NCBI GenBank assembly: GCA_021819985.1
Contig: JAKAEG010000009.1
Coordinates: forward strand, 1-20,303
DNA: 20,303 nt
Origin: Nitrospirota bacterium
Lineage (GTDB): Bacteria; Nitrospirota; Thermodesulfovibrionia; Thermodesulfovibrionales; JdFR-88
Direction of reading: 5' to 3'
In this document: piece by piece, positions 1 through 9,236 of the stretch
Layout: the number at the start of each line of letters is the position of its first letter
Numbering within the stretch: position 1 is the stretch's first letter
Translations under genes and position numbers: made by a program
Notes under the pieces: model-generated
Database searches by the model: none
Seen by the model: only the letters and a program-made list of their open reading frames with translations
What the model was told of the DNA's origin: nothing

Positions 1-2687
1 CTGAAAAATGAGCAAAGATTTTCTTTTCTTTCCCCCTCCGGCTCTATGGCCTGATACTCCCCGCCCATGAAGACGTCCCTGTTGGTTCTTCTGAAATTGA
101 GCGCCTTCCATGTGACATATTGTTTTATTTTTGGATCGTCCGGTCTTTTAAGCAGCGACTCGCAAAGGGCCTCTTTCCCCATGGAAGTCTCCATGGATCC
201 AAGCTCTTTTAGCATGCTTATCCTGGCGTCATAGTCCACCCGCTGCCGGTTGTCGGGGTCCACGAGGGAAAAAGCCCATAATTCCGTCCCCTGGTAAAAA
301 TCGGGAACGCCGGGGCTTGCGGCCTTAAGCAATACCTGCGAGAGAGAATTGAACATGCCGTAAAAAGAGACCATATTGGCGAAAGGCGCAAAATCTTTCA
401 GGAAAGGATTTTTGTTTTTTTTGCCGGGAAAGAGTATCCCTTCCATGAAGGACATCAGGGCGTCTTCATAGTCTTTGTCCGGGTTTATCCAACTGGTGTT
501 CACTTTGGCTTCTCTTGCGGCCTTGAGCATGTACTGCTTTACACGCTCCAGAAAGGATTCCGCTTCCTTTCCGTTTAAAAAAACTCCGGGCCAGATCCCA
601 AGCAGCGTCTGGTATATGTGGTATTCCTCATTGGGGCTTGGCACAGGCCTGCCGTCCAGGACAGGTTTTTTCCGTTTGTTGGTCCGTTTCCATTTTTGCA
701 GGGCCTCCCGCCATTGGTGAGGCTTTTCCGTAAGCACATTGAGCCGTGCTCTTACATCCTCACTCCTTTTTGAATCATGGGTGGAGGTTGCCGTTATGGA
801 AAAAGGCCAGTATTTGTTCCGTTCCATATTCTGCCCATGAAAAGCCTCCATGGACGTGCCGAACCGGTCCGGCGAGCCGCCTACTTCATTCAACGAAAGC
901 AGCCTATTATAAATATAGAAAGATGTGTCTTCAAGTCCTTTGGCCATAATGGGCCCGGTCTGCTGCTGTATCTTCATCACGAAATCGAACCACTCCGACT
1001 TGTCGTTGGCCGAGAGTTCCGGGCTGTACTCAAGGACCAGGACCTGCCGGATGAAACCAAATACCTGCGCGCTTATGGACGTGTTCATTCGCTGCGCTTT
1101 CTTGACCGCCTGCTCTATGTATTTGCGGTCCCGCTCCCCCGCGCCCGAGGAACTTATGTAAGTGCGGTACACCTGATAGCAGGCCATTACCTCTGAAAGC
1201 GCCTTTGTCAGGCTGAGGAAAGTGAAATCCCTTGTCGACCTGGACCTTTGCGCGATCATGTACAGACGATGGCAAAGGACGTTGATCTCGCCGGACATTG
1301 AGGAATCCATTACCTGTTTTTTGGCCTGATAGGTAATGGCCGCGAAATTGAGCCGCTCGCCTATGAACCTGGAATATATATCGTCCATCCCGCGGGCGTT
1401 TTCCATTTTTATGAATATGCCGTTCAGGGAATTCAGGAAATTGTATCCGGTAGTGCCGCATAAGGGCCAGTCCTCCGGTATACGCTCCCCTTTCAGGAGT
1501 ATCTTCTCTCCCACTATGTAGAAAGGAATCAGCGGCGGCTTCTGGAGGAGTTCCGTTTTCAGAGAGGCCCTCCTGGCCTGCGCTTCCTCCTCGGACAGGG
1601 TGGAAAGCACAGCGCCTTCCTGCAGGTCCCGAAGGTATTCGGCCGGATTATAGAGGCCGTCCAGATGGTCCACTCTCAACCCCGTTATCCTTCCCTGCTT
1701 TATTAAATCAAATATGAACCGGTGGCTTTCATTAAAGACGTCCGGGAGTTCCGGTCTTATCGCGGCCAGATGGTTTATGTCAAAAAACCTGCGATAGTTT
1801 ATCTCTTCGGTCGCTACCATCCAAAAAGACAGCCTGTATGGCTGGCGGGAAATAAGCTCGTCCAGAAGATCGAAACTCCTTGGGTCGCTTTTTATTCCGT
1901 TAAATAAGTTTATGTTGCCGTCGATGAACAGGCGGACATCGGCTGAAGTTTCATAGAGCGCCGAAAGCCTCCTTTTTATCACCTCTTTTTCCCGGTTTCT
2001 CTCCCGTTTTTTCTCGAGGTCCCTTTCGGAGATCCCGGGCAGATGCCCGAGCGCGGTGATCACGCTCATCAGTTCCTCATAAGCCTGTGTCCCGCGGATA
2101 TTGCTTTCAAGTTCGCCCAGCCCGTGCCTTAATATCAGCTCGTAAGAGCCCGGCTCAACCGGAAGCAGGTTCTCATAACAGGCAAGGAAAAATCCTCCTT
2201 CCCTGAAGCTGAGTTGTATCTCCCCCATTTCGAGCGCCTTGCCGTATTGCTCTCCCAGGATGGGAAGAAGGACCCTGCCCCTGAGAGTTTCGAGAGATGC
2301 GGACCAGTCGATATCAAAGAAATGGGCATAAGGGGAACTCTGCCCGTTTTCAAGTACGCTCTGCCACCAGGGATTGTCCCCGAGGATGCACATATGATTG
2401 GGGACAATGTCCTGGACCTGCCCCATTTCGTGCCTGGAAAGTTCATCCGTGAAAGATTCGTATTCATCGTTGGTGCCGACCTCCGAGTTAAGCTGGTCAT
2501 ACCTGACAATGTCATAGCCGTGAAGGCTCCCGGGAGCCGACCTGAGATAGGATGAGGAATAGATATCGGTAATCCCAAGCTCATTGAGATACGGGACGAT
2601 CTCGCGGGCCCGGTTGAAAGGAAGCAACCGGTTGAACTGCAGCCTGCAGGTGCTCACAGGCACCCTGAAGATCTCCCTGGTTTTCAT
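1..2687 (-). CDS. treY: Malto-oligosyltrehalose synthase TreY (C-terminus beyond window)
   Basis: This enzyme isomerises the reducing-end alpha-1,4 bond of maltodextrin to alpha-1,1, the first step of the TreY-TreZ trehalose route in the cytoplasm. Translating the minus strand from ATG 2687 gives 895 codons without a stop to the window edge, so the 3' end is missing. GH13 landmarks are visible: SLHGYD (about 54-59), QDIVPNHM (92-99), GLRVDHLDGL with the nucleophile Asp near 340, IVGEKIL with the acid Glu near 394, and THDSKRSED with Asp near 638. The usual family length is about 700-950 aa, so little is probably lost. The start has only a weak GAAGAG ribosome site and lies 37 nt after the GH57 stop. 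No other in-frame start codon was found just upstream. It is the last visible gene of the trehalose cluster. Family assignment is secure. Confidence 0.95.
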   Translation of the reverse strand, partial: MKTREIFRVPVSTCRLQFNRLLPFNRAREIVPYLNELGITDIYSSSYLRSAPGSLHGYDIVRYDQLNSEVGTNDEYESFTDELSRHEMGQVQDIVPNHMCILGDNPWWQSVLENGQSSPYAHFFDIDWSASLETLRGRVLLPILGEQYGKALEMGEIQLSFREGGFFLACYENLLPVEPGSYELILRHGLGELESNIRGTQAYEELMSVITALGHLPGISERDLEKKRERNREKEVIKRRLSALYETSADVRLFIDGNINLFNGIKSDPRSFDLLDELISRQPYRLSFWMVATEEINYRRFFDINHLAAIRPELPDVFNESHRFIFDLIKQGRITGLRVDHLDGLYNPAEYLRDLQEGAVLSTLSEEEAQARRASLKTELLQKPPLIPFYIVGEKILLKGERIPEDWPLCGTTGYNFLNSLNGIFIKMENARGMDDIYSRFIGERLNFAAITYQAKKQVMDSSMSGEINVLCHRLYMIAQRSRSTRDFTFLSLTKALSEVMACYQVYRTYISSSGAGERDRKYIEQAVKKAQRMNTSISAQVFGFIRQVLVLEYSPELSANDKSEWFDFVMKIQQQTGPIMAKGLEDTSFYIYNRLLSLNEVGGSPDRFGTSMEAFHGQNMERNKYWPFSITATSTHDSKRSEDVRARLNVLTEKPHQWREALQKWKRTNKRKKPVLDGRPVPSPNEEYHIYQTLLGIWPGVFLNGKEAESFLERVKQYMLKAAREAKVNTSWINPDKDYEDALMSFMEGILFPGKKNKNPFLKDFAPFANMVSFYGMFNSLSQVLLKAASPGVPDFYQGTELWAFSLVDPDNRQRVDYDARISMLKELGSMETSMGKEALCESLLKRPDDPKIKQYVTWKALNFRRTNRDVFMGGEYQAIEPEGERKENLCSFF

Positions 2688-2724
2688 TGTCTCTTCAGCT
2701 TTACTGCCCGGTTTGGTTTCCGTT

Positions 2725-5238
2725 TTAAACAGGCCCACGCAGCGCCTCGCCGGTATTGAAATAAAGGTCCTCTCCAAGCGCCCTGAACTCCTCGTCCCAT
2801 TGCTGCCACTCTTCGCCCTTACCGGCGGCCTTCATCTCCCTGTAAATTGTATGTGCCAGTTCGTAATACAGGTTTTGCTCATCCCAGAGGTTTATCTGGA
2901 AAGGCAATGTGGACGCAAATTTCACAAGCGACCTCAGTTCCTTTATATACTCGATCTTTTTCTCTTTGCCCAGGGCCGCAAACAGACCTTTCACTCTTTC
3001 CTTCAGGACAGTCTCTATCTCGCGGGTCGGCTCCAGTCCCCAGCCCGCAAGCACTTGGCACAGGTCCTCCGCCTTTTGGATATTCACTGGGTTTTCCCTG
3101 ACCGCCTTTTCGATCTCCGGGACCAGCGCCAGTTCGGCCGCGGTCAGGAACGGTTTGGGTATAGGAGCTTTGAAATCCCTTAAAAGGTCCATCAGGAAAC
3201 GGTCCCGCTCGTATATTTCGGCATACAGACGCATCGAGTCTTCCAGGGTTTCCTTCACCGCCGCCTCCAGGACCTTCCTCTGCTCATCCAGGAAAAGGTC
3301 CTTTATCGAATAGACCCCGGAATTGAATTTATCTATTTTCTTGAACTCCTCCGGGGAAACCCCGTCATTAGAAAAAAACTCTTTGACCGTTTTTTTGAAT
3401 TCCTCATATTCCTGGTCCGTGCCGTTTTCCACGAGCCCGCAGGTGATCTCGTGCCCGCTTTTTTTAAGGACGGCAAACTGCCAGGTCCCATCATCTCCAG
3501 TAATGCGGGAGCGCACGTTTATCTTGCCTACAGCCATTCTGGCCGAATCGGAATCCAGGACCTTGTAATCAATTTTCTTCACGTCATAACAGTAAAGTCC
3601 CTGCTCACCGGCATAGTCCTCAAAAAGAGAGCTGATGGCGTAATGCACGGCGACCTTACCCAGATCGATCATTTTGACCTTCACCTGCCGCTCGTAAAGC
3701 TCGGCCCCGCCTCCGGCCTCTTTGACATTGCTTTTAGCCCTTGAAAGTATCCGGAGGAATTGCCCTTCAAGGTCATCTCCTTTTAACTCCCTTCTGAGTT
3801 GAAGGGCCCTGCAGGCGTACTGGAGCACCTGAAGGGTCTCGATACCCGAAATATCATCGAAAAACCAGCCGCAGCTTGTAAACATCAGCATCGCCTGCCT
3901 TTGCATCTCCAGAAGTTTTATGGCATCTATACGCTGTTTGGGGCCTGATTTTTTCGGGGCGTGCCTGTCCAGGAAATCCGCAACCTTTGCTTCAGAGCGG
4001 TCAAGGACCACGCCTATGTAGCCGTCCCTGGCCTGCCATGGGTCTTTGAAAAGAGGTTTTGCCAGTTCCTCAAAATCCTCCGCCAGCCGGCCGGAAAGCC
4101 AGTCCAGCGCGTCACGCAGAGGGGTCCTCCATTGCTGGTTCCACCCATGGTGCGCTCCGATCGAGCAGCCGCAATCAGAGCGCCACCGCTCCACGCCATG
4201 AAAACAGCTCCAGGAGGTGTTTTCCTTTATTCGGGCTTCCCACGTAGGCGGATTTTTTTCCAGGTATTCCCCATAGTTGACCAGATTGGCCAGATTGTTT
4301 TTTTTGATGTAATCGAGACAGTAGGCAAGGGCCATATCTCCAAACTGGCTGTGATGCCCGTAAGATTCTCCGTCCGTGGCTATAAGGGCCAGTTCGGGCT
4401 GGTCTCCGCCTGTGAATATCTGGGTAAGCCTGTCGGCCAGTCTGACTCCATTTCTCAAAAGGCCCTCGAACGCAACCCCTCTGGAGGCGGGCCCGTTATA
4501 GAAAAATACGGTTATGCTTCTGCCCAGGGGAAGTTTGACAATATAGGGCATTCTGGTATTTATGGAATTTTCGTCCACAGGGGTCCATTGCTCCTGCCCC
4601 GGGGCTTTTACCATAAGGGCCTGCCCGGGGGCCAGTATGGTGAATTTGATCCCTTGGCTGGCAAGTACTTCCAGGGTCTCCGTATTCACAGCCGTCTCAG
4701 GCAGCCACATACCCTCCGGGTCTCTTGAAAAACGATGCCTGAAATCCTCGATTCCCCAGATCACCTGGGTAATTTTGTCCCGTCTCGAGGCAAGCGGCAT
4801 AATAATATGGTTATAACACTGGGAGATCGCGTTTCCATGGCCGGAATGCTCTTTTATGCTCTGTCTGTCGGCCTCGATTATTTTTTCATAGGCGGGTTTC
4901 GAAAATTCCTCAAGCCAGCTAAGCAGCGTAGGGCCAAAATTGAAGCTTATCCCTCCATAGTTGTTGCCTATATTGATTATCTTATGTTGATCGTCCAGTA
5001 TCCTTGCGTAGGCGTTTGCCGCATAACATTCGGTGGTGATGCGCTCATTCCAGTCGTGATAAGGGCGGGGGCTGTCCTGGACCTCGATGGCCTCAAGCCA
5101 TGCGTTTTCCCTTGGCGGCTGATACATATGGGCATGGATAACAATATACTGATTGTCCAAACGTGAATACCCTCTCTTTTTTCCCTTGGAAATTTCAGCC
5201 AGGCTGTAAAAAAACTCTATTGTGCTTTTGTCTGTCAT
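2725..5238 (-). CDS. Glycoside hydrolase family 57 protein with DUF3536
   Basis: This is an 837-aa GH57 enzyme of the alpha-amylase/branching-enzyme-like group with a C-terminal DUF3536 region. Visible motifs are IHAHMYQPPRENAWLEAIE (about 34-52), PYHDWNERITTECY (59-72), EGMWLPETAVN (175-185, with the probable nucleophile Glu181) and ATDGESYGHH (287-296, probable acid Asp289). No signal peptide is seen, so it is probably cytoplasmic. Family knowledge plus position between treZ and treY suggest action on glycogen or maltodextrin, supplying or trimming TreY substrate; the exact activity cannot be read from sequence. The start is uncertain. ATG 5238 lies inside a palindromic repeat with no proper ribosome site, whereas in-frame TTG 5160 (residue 27) follows GAGGG by 9 nt and sits just before the conserved core. 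Confidence 0.9.
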   Translation of the reverse strand: MTDKSTIEFFYSLAEISKGKKRGYSRLDNQYIVIHAHMYQPPRENAWLEAIEVQDSPRPYHDWNERITTECYAANAYARILDDQHKIINIGNNYGGISFNFGPTLLSWLEEFSKPAYEKIIEADRQSIKEHSGHGNAISQCYNHIIMPLASRRDKITQVIWGIEDFRHRFSRDPEGMWLPETAVNTETLEVLASQGIKFTILAPGQALMVKAPGQEQWTPVDENSINTRMPYIVKLPLGRSITVFFYNGPASRGVAFEGLLRNGVRLADRLTQIFTGGDQPELALIATDGESYGHHSQFGDMALAYCLDYIKKNNLANLVNYGEYLEKNPPTWEARIKENTSWSCFHGVERWRSDCGCSIGAHHGWNQQWRTPLRDALDWLSGRLAEDFEELAKPLFKDPWQARDGYIGVVLDRSEAKVADFLDRHAPKKSGPKQRIDAIKLLEMQRQAMLMFTSCGWFFDDISGIETLQVLQYACRALQLRRELKGDDLEGQFLRILSRAKSNVKEAGGGAELYERQVKVKMIDLGKVAVHYAISSLFEDYAGEQGLYCYDVKKIDYKVLDSDSARMAVGKINVRSRITGDDGTWQFAVLKKSGHEITCGLVENGTDQEYEEFKKTVKEFFSNDGVSPEEFKKIDKFNSGVYSIKDLFLDEQRKVLEAAVKETLEDSMRLYAEIYERDRFLMDLLRDFKAPIPKPFLTAAELALVPEIEKAVRENPVNIQKAEDLCQVLAGWGLEPTREIETVLKERVKGLFAALGKEKKIEYIKELRSLVKFASTLPFQINLWDEQNLYYELAHTIYREMKAAGKGEEWQQWDEEFRALGEDLYFNTGEALRGPV

Positions 5239-5307
5239 TCCCGCGCAGGCGGGAATCCATTTAAAAACAAGTCAAATTGGATGCCCGATTAATACCTCGG
5301 GCATGAC
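5234..5307. repeat. Pair of GTCATNCCCG palindromic repeats, copy A
   Basis: Two small palindromes lie back to back between treZ and the GH57 gene. The first (5234-5260) has arms GTCATTCCCGC and GCGGGAATCCA. The second (5278-5307) has arms TGGATGCCCGA and TCGGGCATGAC, which is the same pattern in the opposite orientation with one base changed in each arm. Both forms recur at 9383-9487 in the opposite order. They resemble the widespread REP-like intergenic palindromes of Nitrospirota and Proteobacteria. The first copy overlaps the annotated ATG of the GH57 gene. RNA made through this gap could fold into two hairpins, so the pair may tune expression or RNA stability between treZ and the GH57 gene (inference). 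Confidence 0.8.
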
Positions 5308-5325
5308 GTCTAAAAAATTTTCTAT

Positions 5326-7266
5326 TTATATATTATTGCCCGTTTTGATATCTTTTTCTTTTCCTTTTTCTTTTTCCGTTCTTAATAAAACGGTTTCGTA
5401 AGGCCCGAGGCTAATACGCCCGTCATTGCCAGGCGTGGGGCCAAGCAGGGCGGACCACAAACCCGGTGCCTGGCCGGGTTGAACGGCGGGTCCGGGCGGG
5501 AAGGCAACTGCCTGACTTCCCGAAAGATTGAAACCCGCAAATACATATCCGCCTTCGGACCGCCTGGTAACAGTAAGTACATTTCCCTGCAAGCTGGCCG
5601 AAATGCTCCGCCTTTCGGGCGCGCTCAATGCCTGTACCTCTTTGCGCAGTGAAATAAGTTTTTTATAAAAGTTGAACAGCTCCGAATGGACCCCAGGGTC
5701 TTTTTTCTTTCTCACCTCGGGATTTATCTTCGAGATCAGAAAAGTCTCCACCGATTGCGGGTCGGGCACATCGCCATCCCATCTGAAGGCAGAAAATTCT
5801 TTCCTCCTGCCCTCTCTTACAGCCTTAACAAGCGCCCTGCCGCCATGACTTACAAAATACATAAAGGGCGCTTTTTCCCCATATTCCTCTCCCATGAACA
5901 AAAGAGGGATGTACGGCCCAAGTAGGACAAGCGCAGCCCCGAGCATGAGCTTTTCCGGGGGAAGCAGGCTGCCAAGCCTATCGCCAAGAAGCCTGTTGCC
6001 CACCTGGTCATGGTTCTGGCTGAATGCCACGAATTTATCGGCCGGGATGTCCCATGAAAGGCTGCCGTGATATTTTTTTCTGTATCCGGAATATTGCCCC
6101 GTATAGACAAACCCCTCCTCGAATGACTTGAGGAGGTCCGGCTGGCCGGAAAAATCCATGTAATAGCCGGTCTGCTCTCCGGTCAGAAGCACATGCAGGG
6201 CATGGTGGAAATCCTCGTTCCAATGCGCGTCCGCTCCATAGCCGCCCATAAGGGGGGGCCTTATGAACCGGGTATCATTCCTGTCTGATTCAATGAAGAG
6301 GTAAAAGGGCCTGCCGGTCAAATTTTCAAGCGCATCCATTCTGCGCCTCAGTTCCTCTATTATGTGCGTAGGGCTTTCATCGAAAATCCCATGCACGGCA
6401 TCCAGCCGCAGGGCGTCCATGTGGAACTCACGGCCCCAGTAGAGCGCGTTTTGCAGAAAAAATTCGCGCACAGGCCCGCTTAAAGGCCCGTCATAGTTAA
6501 TCGCCGCCCCCCAGGGTGTTTTATAATTACCGGTGAAATAAGGGCCGTAATCGGCAAAATAGCTGCCCTCAGGCCCAAAGTGATTGTATACCACATCCAG
6601 GACCACGGCTATGCCCGCGCGGTGGAGGGAGTCGACCAGCTGCTTTAGTCCATCAGGCCCGCCATAGGAATTTTGCGGGGCATATGGATAGGCCCCATCG
6701 TAACCCCAATTCCTCTCACCCGGAAACTGGGCCACAGGCATAAGCTCCACCGCGGTAATGCCAAGTTCTTTAAGGTAAGGCGCCTTTTCGGCTGCGGCAA
6801 GGAATGTGCCCTCGGGGGTAAAGGTCCCTACGTGAAGCTCATAAATTATATACTCCCTGAGAGGCGGACTTTTCCAGCCCGCATCCCCCCATTCGTAGCC
6901 CATCGGGTCCGTTACTTCCGAAGGGCCGTGTACGCCCTCCGGCTGATAGCGCGATGCCGGATCGGGTCTTTCAAGTTTTCCATCCAGAATATAAAGATAT
7001 CTCGTGCCCGGCCCGGCCCCGGGGACGAATGTTTCAAAAAGATCACCGTCAGCTTCGGCCCGCTCCATCGGGAAGAGCGAAAAATCCCCACCAGGCCGGA
7101 TCATTTTGACATTGACCCCGCCGCAATTTGGGGCCCAGAGCCGGAAAAGAACGCCTCCTGGCTGCGGATGCGCTCCTTGTATGGGATAATCTTTTTTTTG
7201 TTTTTGACCTGTCCGCGTTTTTTCATGGAGGGCCGGTTTTTCTTTCAGCAGGGACTTGCTAGCCAA
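5326..7266 (-). CDS. treZ: Malto-oligosyltrehalose trehalohydrolase TreZ
   Basis: TreZ hydrolyses the alpha-1,4 bond next to the trehalosyl end made by TreY and releases trehalose. The 646-aa product has an N-terminal beta-sandwich (about 35-130, with FRLWAP at 41-46) and a GH13 barrel with YELHVGTFTPEGTF (142-155), DVVYNHFGPEGSYF (224-237), MDALRLDAVHGIFDES (283-298, nucleophile Asp289), LFIESD (323-328, acid Glu326) and FSQNHDQVGNR (415-425, Asp420). Length is close to the usual 570-640 aa. The start is TTG 7266, which overlaps the end of the treT-like gene by 8 nt, so translational coupling is likely. The first 30 residues are lysine-rich and poorly conserved-looking, so the exact start is less sure than the function. 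The tail (about 630-646) is also Lys/Glu-rich. Confidence 0.95.
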   Translation of the reverse strand: MASKSLLKEKPALHEKTRTGQKQKKDYPIQGAHPQPGGVLFRLWAPNCGGVNVKMIRPGGDFSLFPMERAEADGDLFETFVPGAGPGTRYLYILDGKLERPDPASRYQPEGVHGPSEVTDPMGYEWGDAGWKSPPLREYIIYELHVGTFTPEGTFLAAAEKAPYLKELGITAVELMPVAQFPGERNWGYDGAYPYAPQNSYGGPDGLKQLVDSLHRAGIAVVLDVVYNHFGPEGSYFADYGPYFTGNYKTPWGAAINYDGPLSGPVREFFLQNALYWGREFHMDALRLDAVHGIFDESPTHIIEELRRRMDALENLTGRPFYLFIESDRNDTRFIRPPLMGGYGADAHWNEDFHHALHVLLTGEQTGYYMDFSGQPDLLKSFEEGFVYTGQYSGYRKKYHGSLSWDIPADKFVAFSQNHDQVGNRLLGDRLGSLLPPEKLMLGAALVLLGPYIPLLFMGEEYGEKAPFMYFVSHGGRALVKAVREGRRKEFSAFRWDGDVPDPQSVETFLISKINPEVRKKKDPGVHSELFNFYKKLISLRKEVQALSAPERRSISASLQGNVLTVTRRSEGGYVFAGFNLSGSQAVAFPPGPAVQPGQAPGLWSALLGPTPGNDGRISLGPYETVLLRTEKEKGKEKDIKTGNNI

Positions 7267-8476
7267 TCTCGATTACCGCCTTGCCGGCGTTCTCTACGCC
7301 GATACATATCGAGAGGTAATCTCCAATTTGCCTTGTGATCAGGAAATTGTTCCTGATGTGTTCGCGCGCGGCCTCTCCCATCCTTTTAAGCATGTCCGTG
7401 TTATTGAGATATTGTCTTATCCTGAATGCTGCCCCTTCTTCCGAATAGACCAGAAAGCCATTGATCCCGTGGACGATCTGATGCGGTATGCCGCCGACCG
7501 CCCCTCCAATTACCGGCTTGCCTTTCCACATGGCTTCAGACACCGTAAGGCCGAACCCTTCCTTAAGGGATTTCTGGAGCACAACATCGGCAAGCCTCTG
7601 GAGGGCATTTATCTCTATGTCACTGAACGCGGGCAAAAGAAGTATTCTTATGTCCGGGTCGCCTTCGGCGAAATTCTGGACCTCAGCCAGGACCTCCTCG
7701 CCTTCCGGGTCGTCCTTGGCGGGGCTTCCGGCAAGCACCAGTATGCAGTCGTTATATTTTTTTACCATCCGGTAAGCCTTTATGACTCCGATCGGGTCTT
7801 TGAACCGGTCGAACCTGGAGACCTGAAGTACGATCGGCCTGTCCGGAGGAAGATCGAATTTTTTGGCAACTTCGCTGATCTCAAGGGCGGTAAGCTCCCT
7901 GTTCTTGTCGCTTAGGGGGTCTATGGAAGGCAGCACGACGAATTCATGTATGGGCAGCTGCAACGCGAATTTATCCACCGAAAATATGGAGGACTCATAC
8001 AGGCCGGCATAGTCCGTTATGCGCTGGGCGACATCCGGTTGCGGAGTGGACATATCTATATGGCAGCGCCATATCCAGTGCCCGTTCTGCCTGAATTTTA
8101 TAAGAGGGACGGGCTGCGGGTCATGGATGAAAACGAAATCCGCCCCCAGGTCGATATTCTGTACGTTCTGCCTGTTTATCTCAAAATGATAATCCCACAT
8201 TTCCTCTGTGAATGTTTCCGGGTTGCCCTGCAGTGCATTATGTATTTTCTTAGTGATATCAAAGAAACGGTTGTCTCCTTCTATGACTTCCCACCTGCCG
8301 TTTATGCCCATGCTGTTTATTATGGGCATTATACGATGCAGGAGTTCCGCCACCCCCCCGCCGGCCTTTGTGGAATTTACGTTCAGGATGCTCCGGCCCT
8401 TGAGCCTGCCACCCAGAATTTTTAAAAGCTCAATCTGCCCTTTTGGCGCTATGCCGCGATATTGGCTCAACAACAT
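7259..8476 (-). CDS. treT: Trehalose synthase, TreT-like GT4 glycosyltransferase
   Basis: The TreT family (retaining GT4) makes trehalose from a nucleotide-glucose and glucose in one reversible step. The 405-aa product has the family signature VNSTKAGGGVAELL (33-46), RFFDITKKIHNALQG (70-84), HDPQPVPLI (118-126), the donor-site stretch VSRFDRFKDP (219-228), and the E-x7-E block in SLKEGFGLTVSEAMWKGKPV (303-322, Glu306 and Glu314). ATG 8476 is preceded by GAGGTAGGAT, a good ribosome site inside the end of the upstream gene, whose stop is only 3 nt away. Its own stop overlaps the treZ start. Substrate preference (ADP-, UDP- or GDP-glucose; synthesis or breakdown) cannot be told from sequence. 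Confidence 0.9.
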   Translation of the reverse strand: MLLSQYRGIAPKGQIELLKILGGRLKGRSILNVNSTKAGGGVAELLHRIMPIINSMGINGRWEVIEGDNRFFDITKKIHNALQGNPETFTEEMWDYHFEINRQNVQNIDLGADFVFIHDPQPVPLIKFRQNGHWIWRCHIDMSTPQPDVAQRITDYAGLYESSIFSVDKFALQLPIHEFVVLPSIDPLSDKNRELTALEISEVAKKFDLPPDRPIVLQVSRFDRFKDPIGVIKAYRMVKKYNDCILVLAGSPAKDDPEGEEVLAEVQNFAEGDPDIRILLLPAFSDIEINALQRLADVVLQKSLKEGFGLTVSEAMWKGKPVIGGAVGGIPHQIVHGINGFLVYSEEGAAFRIRQYLNNTDMLKRMGEAAREHIRNNFLITRQIGDYLSICIGVENAGKAVIEIG

Positions 8477-8479
8477 TTT

Positions 8480-9193
8480 TTATCCTACCTCGATCTCATC
8501 TCTCAGGGCATTTTCTATAAGGCTGACTATCTGGTCCCTTATACCCTCGATGCTGTGCATGAAGGGATCGATGCTCCTGATATGGAGCGCCAGTTCCTTT
8601 TTGCCAAGAGTGTCTTCCACCCATTTCGAAAAATCGTCTATCCCGGCTGGCACCCTGCTTCTGCCCTCGAAAAAATGATAATAAATGGACTGCTGGTCAA
8701 CAAAGCGCATGGCCATAAGGAACTCAGCAAGATTGAGCGCCCTGAAACCGGCAGGGAAGACCACCGTAACCGACTCCTGGAAATAAAATTCCTCACCCGG
8801 CAGAACATTGCCCGGGTCACCGTACTTCTTTATATACCGGGAAATGGAACCAAGAAGCTCCTCCCGAAGGCTGTCCAGCGAGGCGGTATCCCTGAACGGG
8901 TCTATATTGGAGAGGTTCTCCGAGAGGACCCTTGCTTCGAGTATTGCGCCGACCCACTGGGCAAAATCGTTGGTATATTCCAGTATATGACCTTTGAAAA
9001 AAAACTCGTAGGTGTGATGGTATATGGAGTTGGCGCTCGCCGAACCGATAAGCTCATGAAGCTCGGTAAGGTTCCTTGCTTTCCTGCCGGTTGCCATTAT
9101 CAGCTTCCGGCATTCCCTGAAATCAAACCGGCCCTTTTCACCGTTTGAAGGCAATTGAGGGTCCGCCCTTTCCTGAAAATTCTGCTGCTCCAT
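8480..9193 (-). CDS. DUF5752 family protein with two internal repeats
   Basis: This 237-aa soluble protein has no signal peptide and no recognised catalytic motif. It matches what I know of DUF5752, a family of unknown function found beside or fused to TreT-like synthases. It consists of two similar units of about 100 aa (22-121 and 135-234). Shared features in the same order are F-x-F-R/Q-E, A-x-NL-x-E, SIYHH/SIYYH, DFAQWV/DFSKWV, and L-x3-I-x-x-IDPF, followed by a helix with a hydrophobic pattern. ATG 9193 has a strong AAAGGGGG ribosome site 7 nt upstream. It is the first gene of the trehalose cluster and ends 3 nt before the TreT-like start, so it probably acts with TreT, for example as a partner or regulator (inference). 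Confidence 0.85.
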   Translation of the reverse strand: MEQQNFQERADPQLPSNGEKGRFDFRECRKLIMATGRKARNLTELHELIGSASANSIYHHTYEFFFKGHILEYTNDFAQWVGAILEARVLSENLSNIDPFRDTASLDSLREELLGSISRYIKKYGDPGNVLPGEEFYFQESVTVVFPAGFRALNLAEFLMAMRFVDQQSIYYHFFEGRSRVPAGIDDFSKWVEDTLGKKELALHIRSIDPFMHSIEGIRDQIVSLIENALRDEIEVG

Positions 9194-9236
9194 CTATTTA
9201 CCCCCTTTCTTAAAGATACTACTATGAGAGCGCGGA

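Noticed and set aside
1030..1461. Minus-strand frame of 143 codons
   Set aside because: It overlaps the TreY gene in a different frame; the TreY frame is continuous with all catalytic motifs through this stretch.
2135..2584. Minus-strand frame of 149 codons that looked like a separate gene near the start of TreY
   Set aside because: It is out of frame with the TreY translation, which shows SLHGYD and DIVPNH in the same bases; no frameshift in TreY is needed.
3961..4728. Long plus-strand frame (255 codons) opposite the GH57 gene
   Set aside because: It is antisense to a well-supported enzyme, has no ribosome site and shows no protein-like motifs; long antisense frames are common in this composition.
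5234..5307. CRISPR-like repeats
   Set aside because: There are only two non-identical palindromes with an A+T-rich gap and no regular array; they fit REP-like elements.
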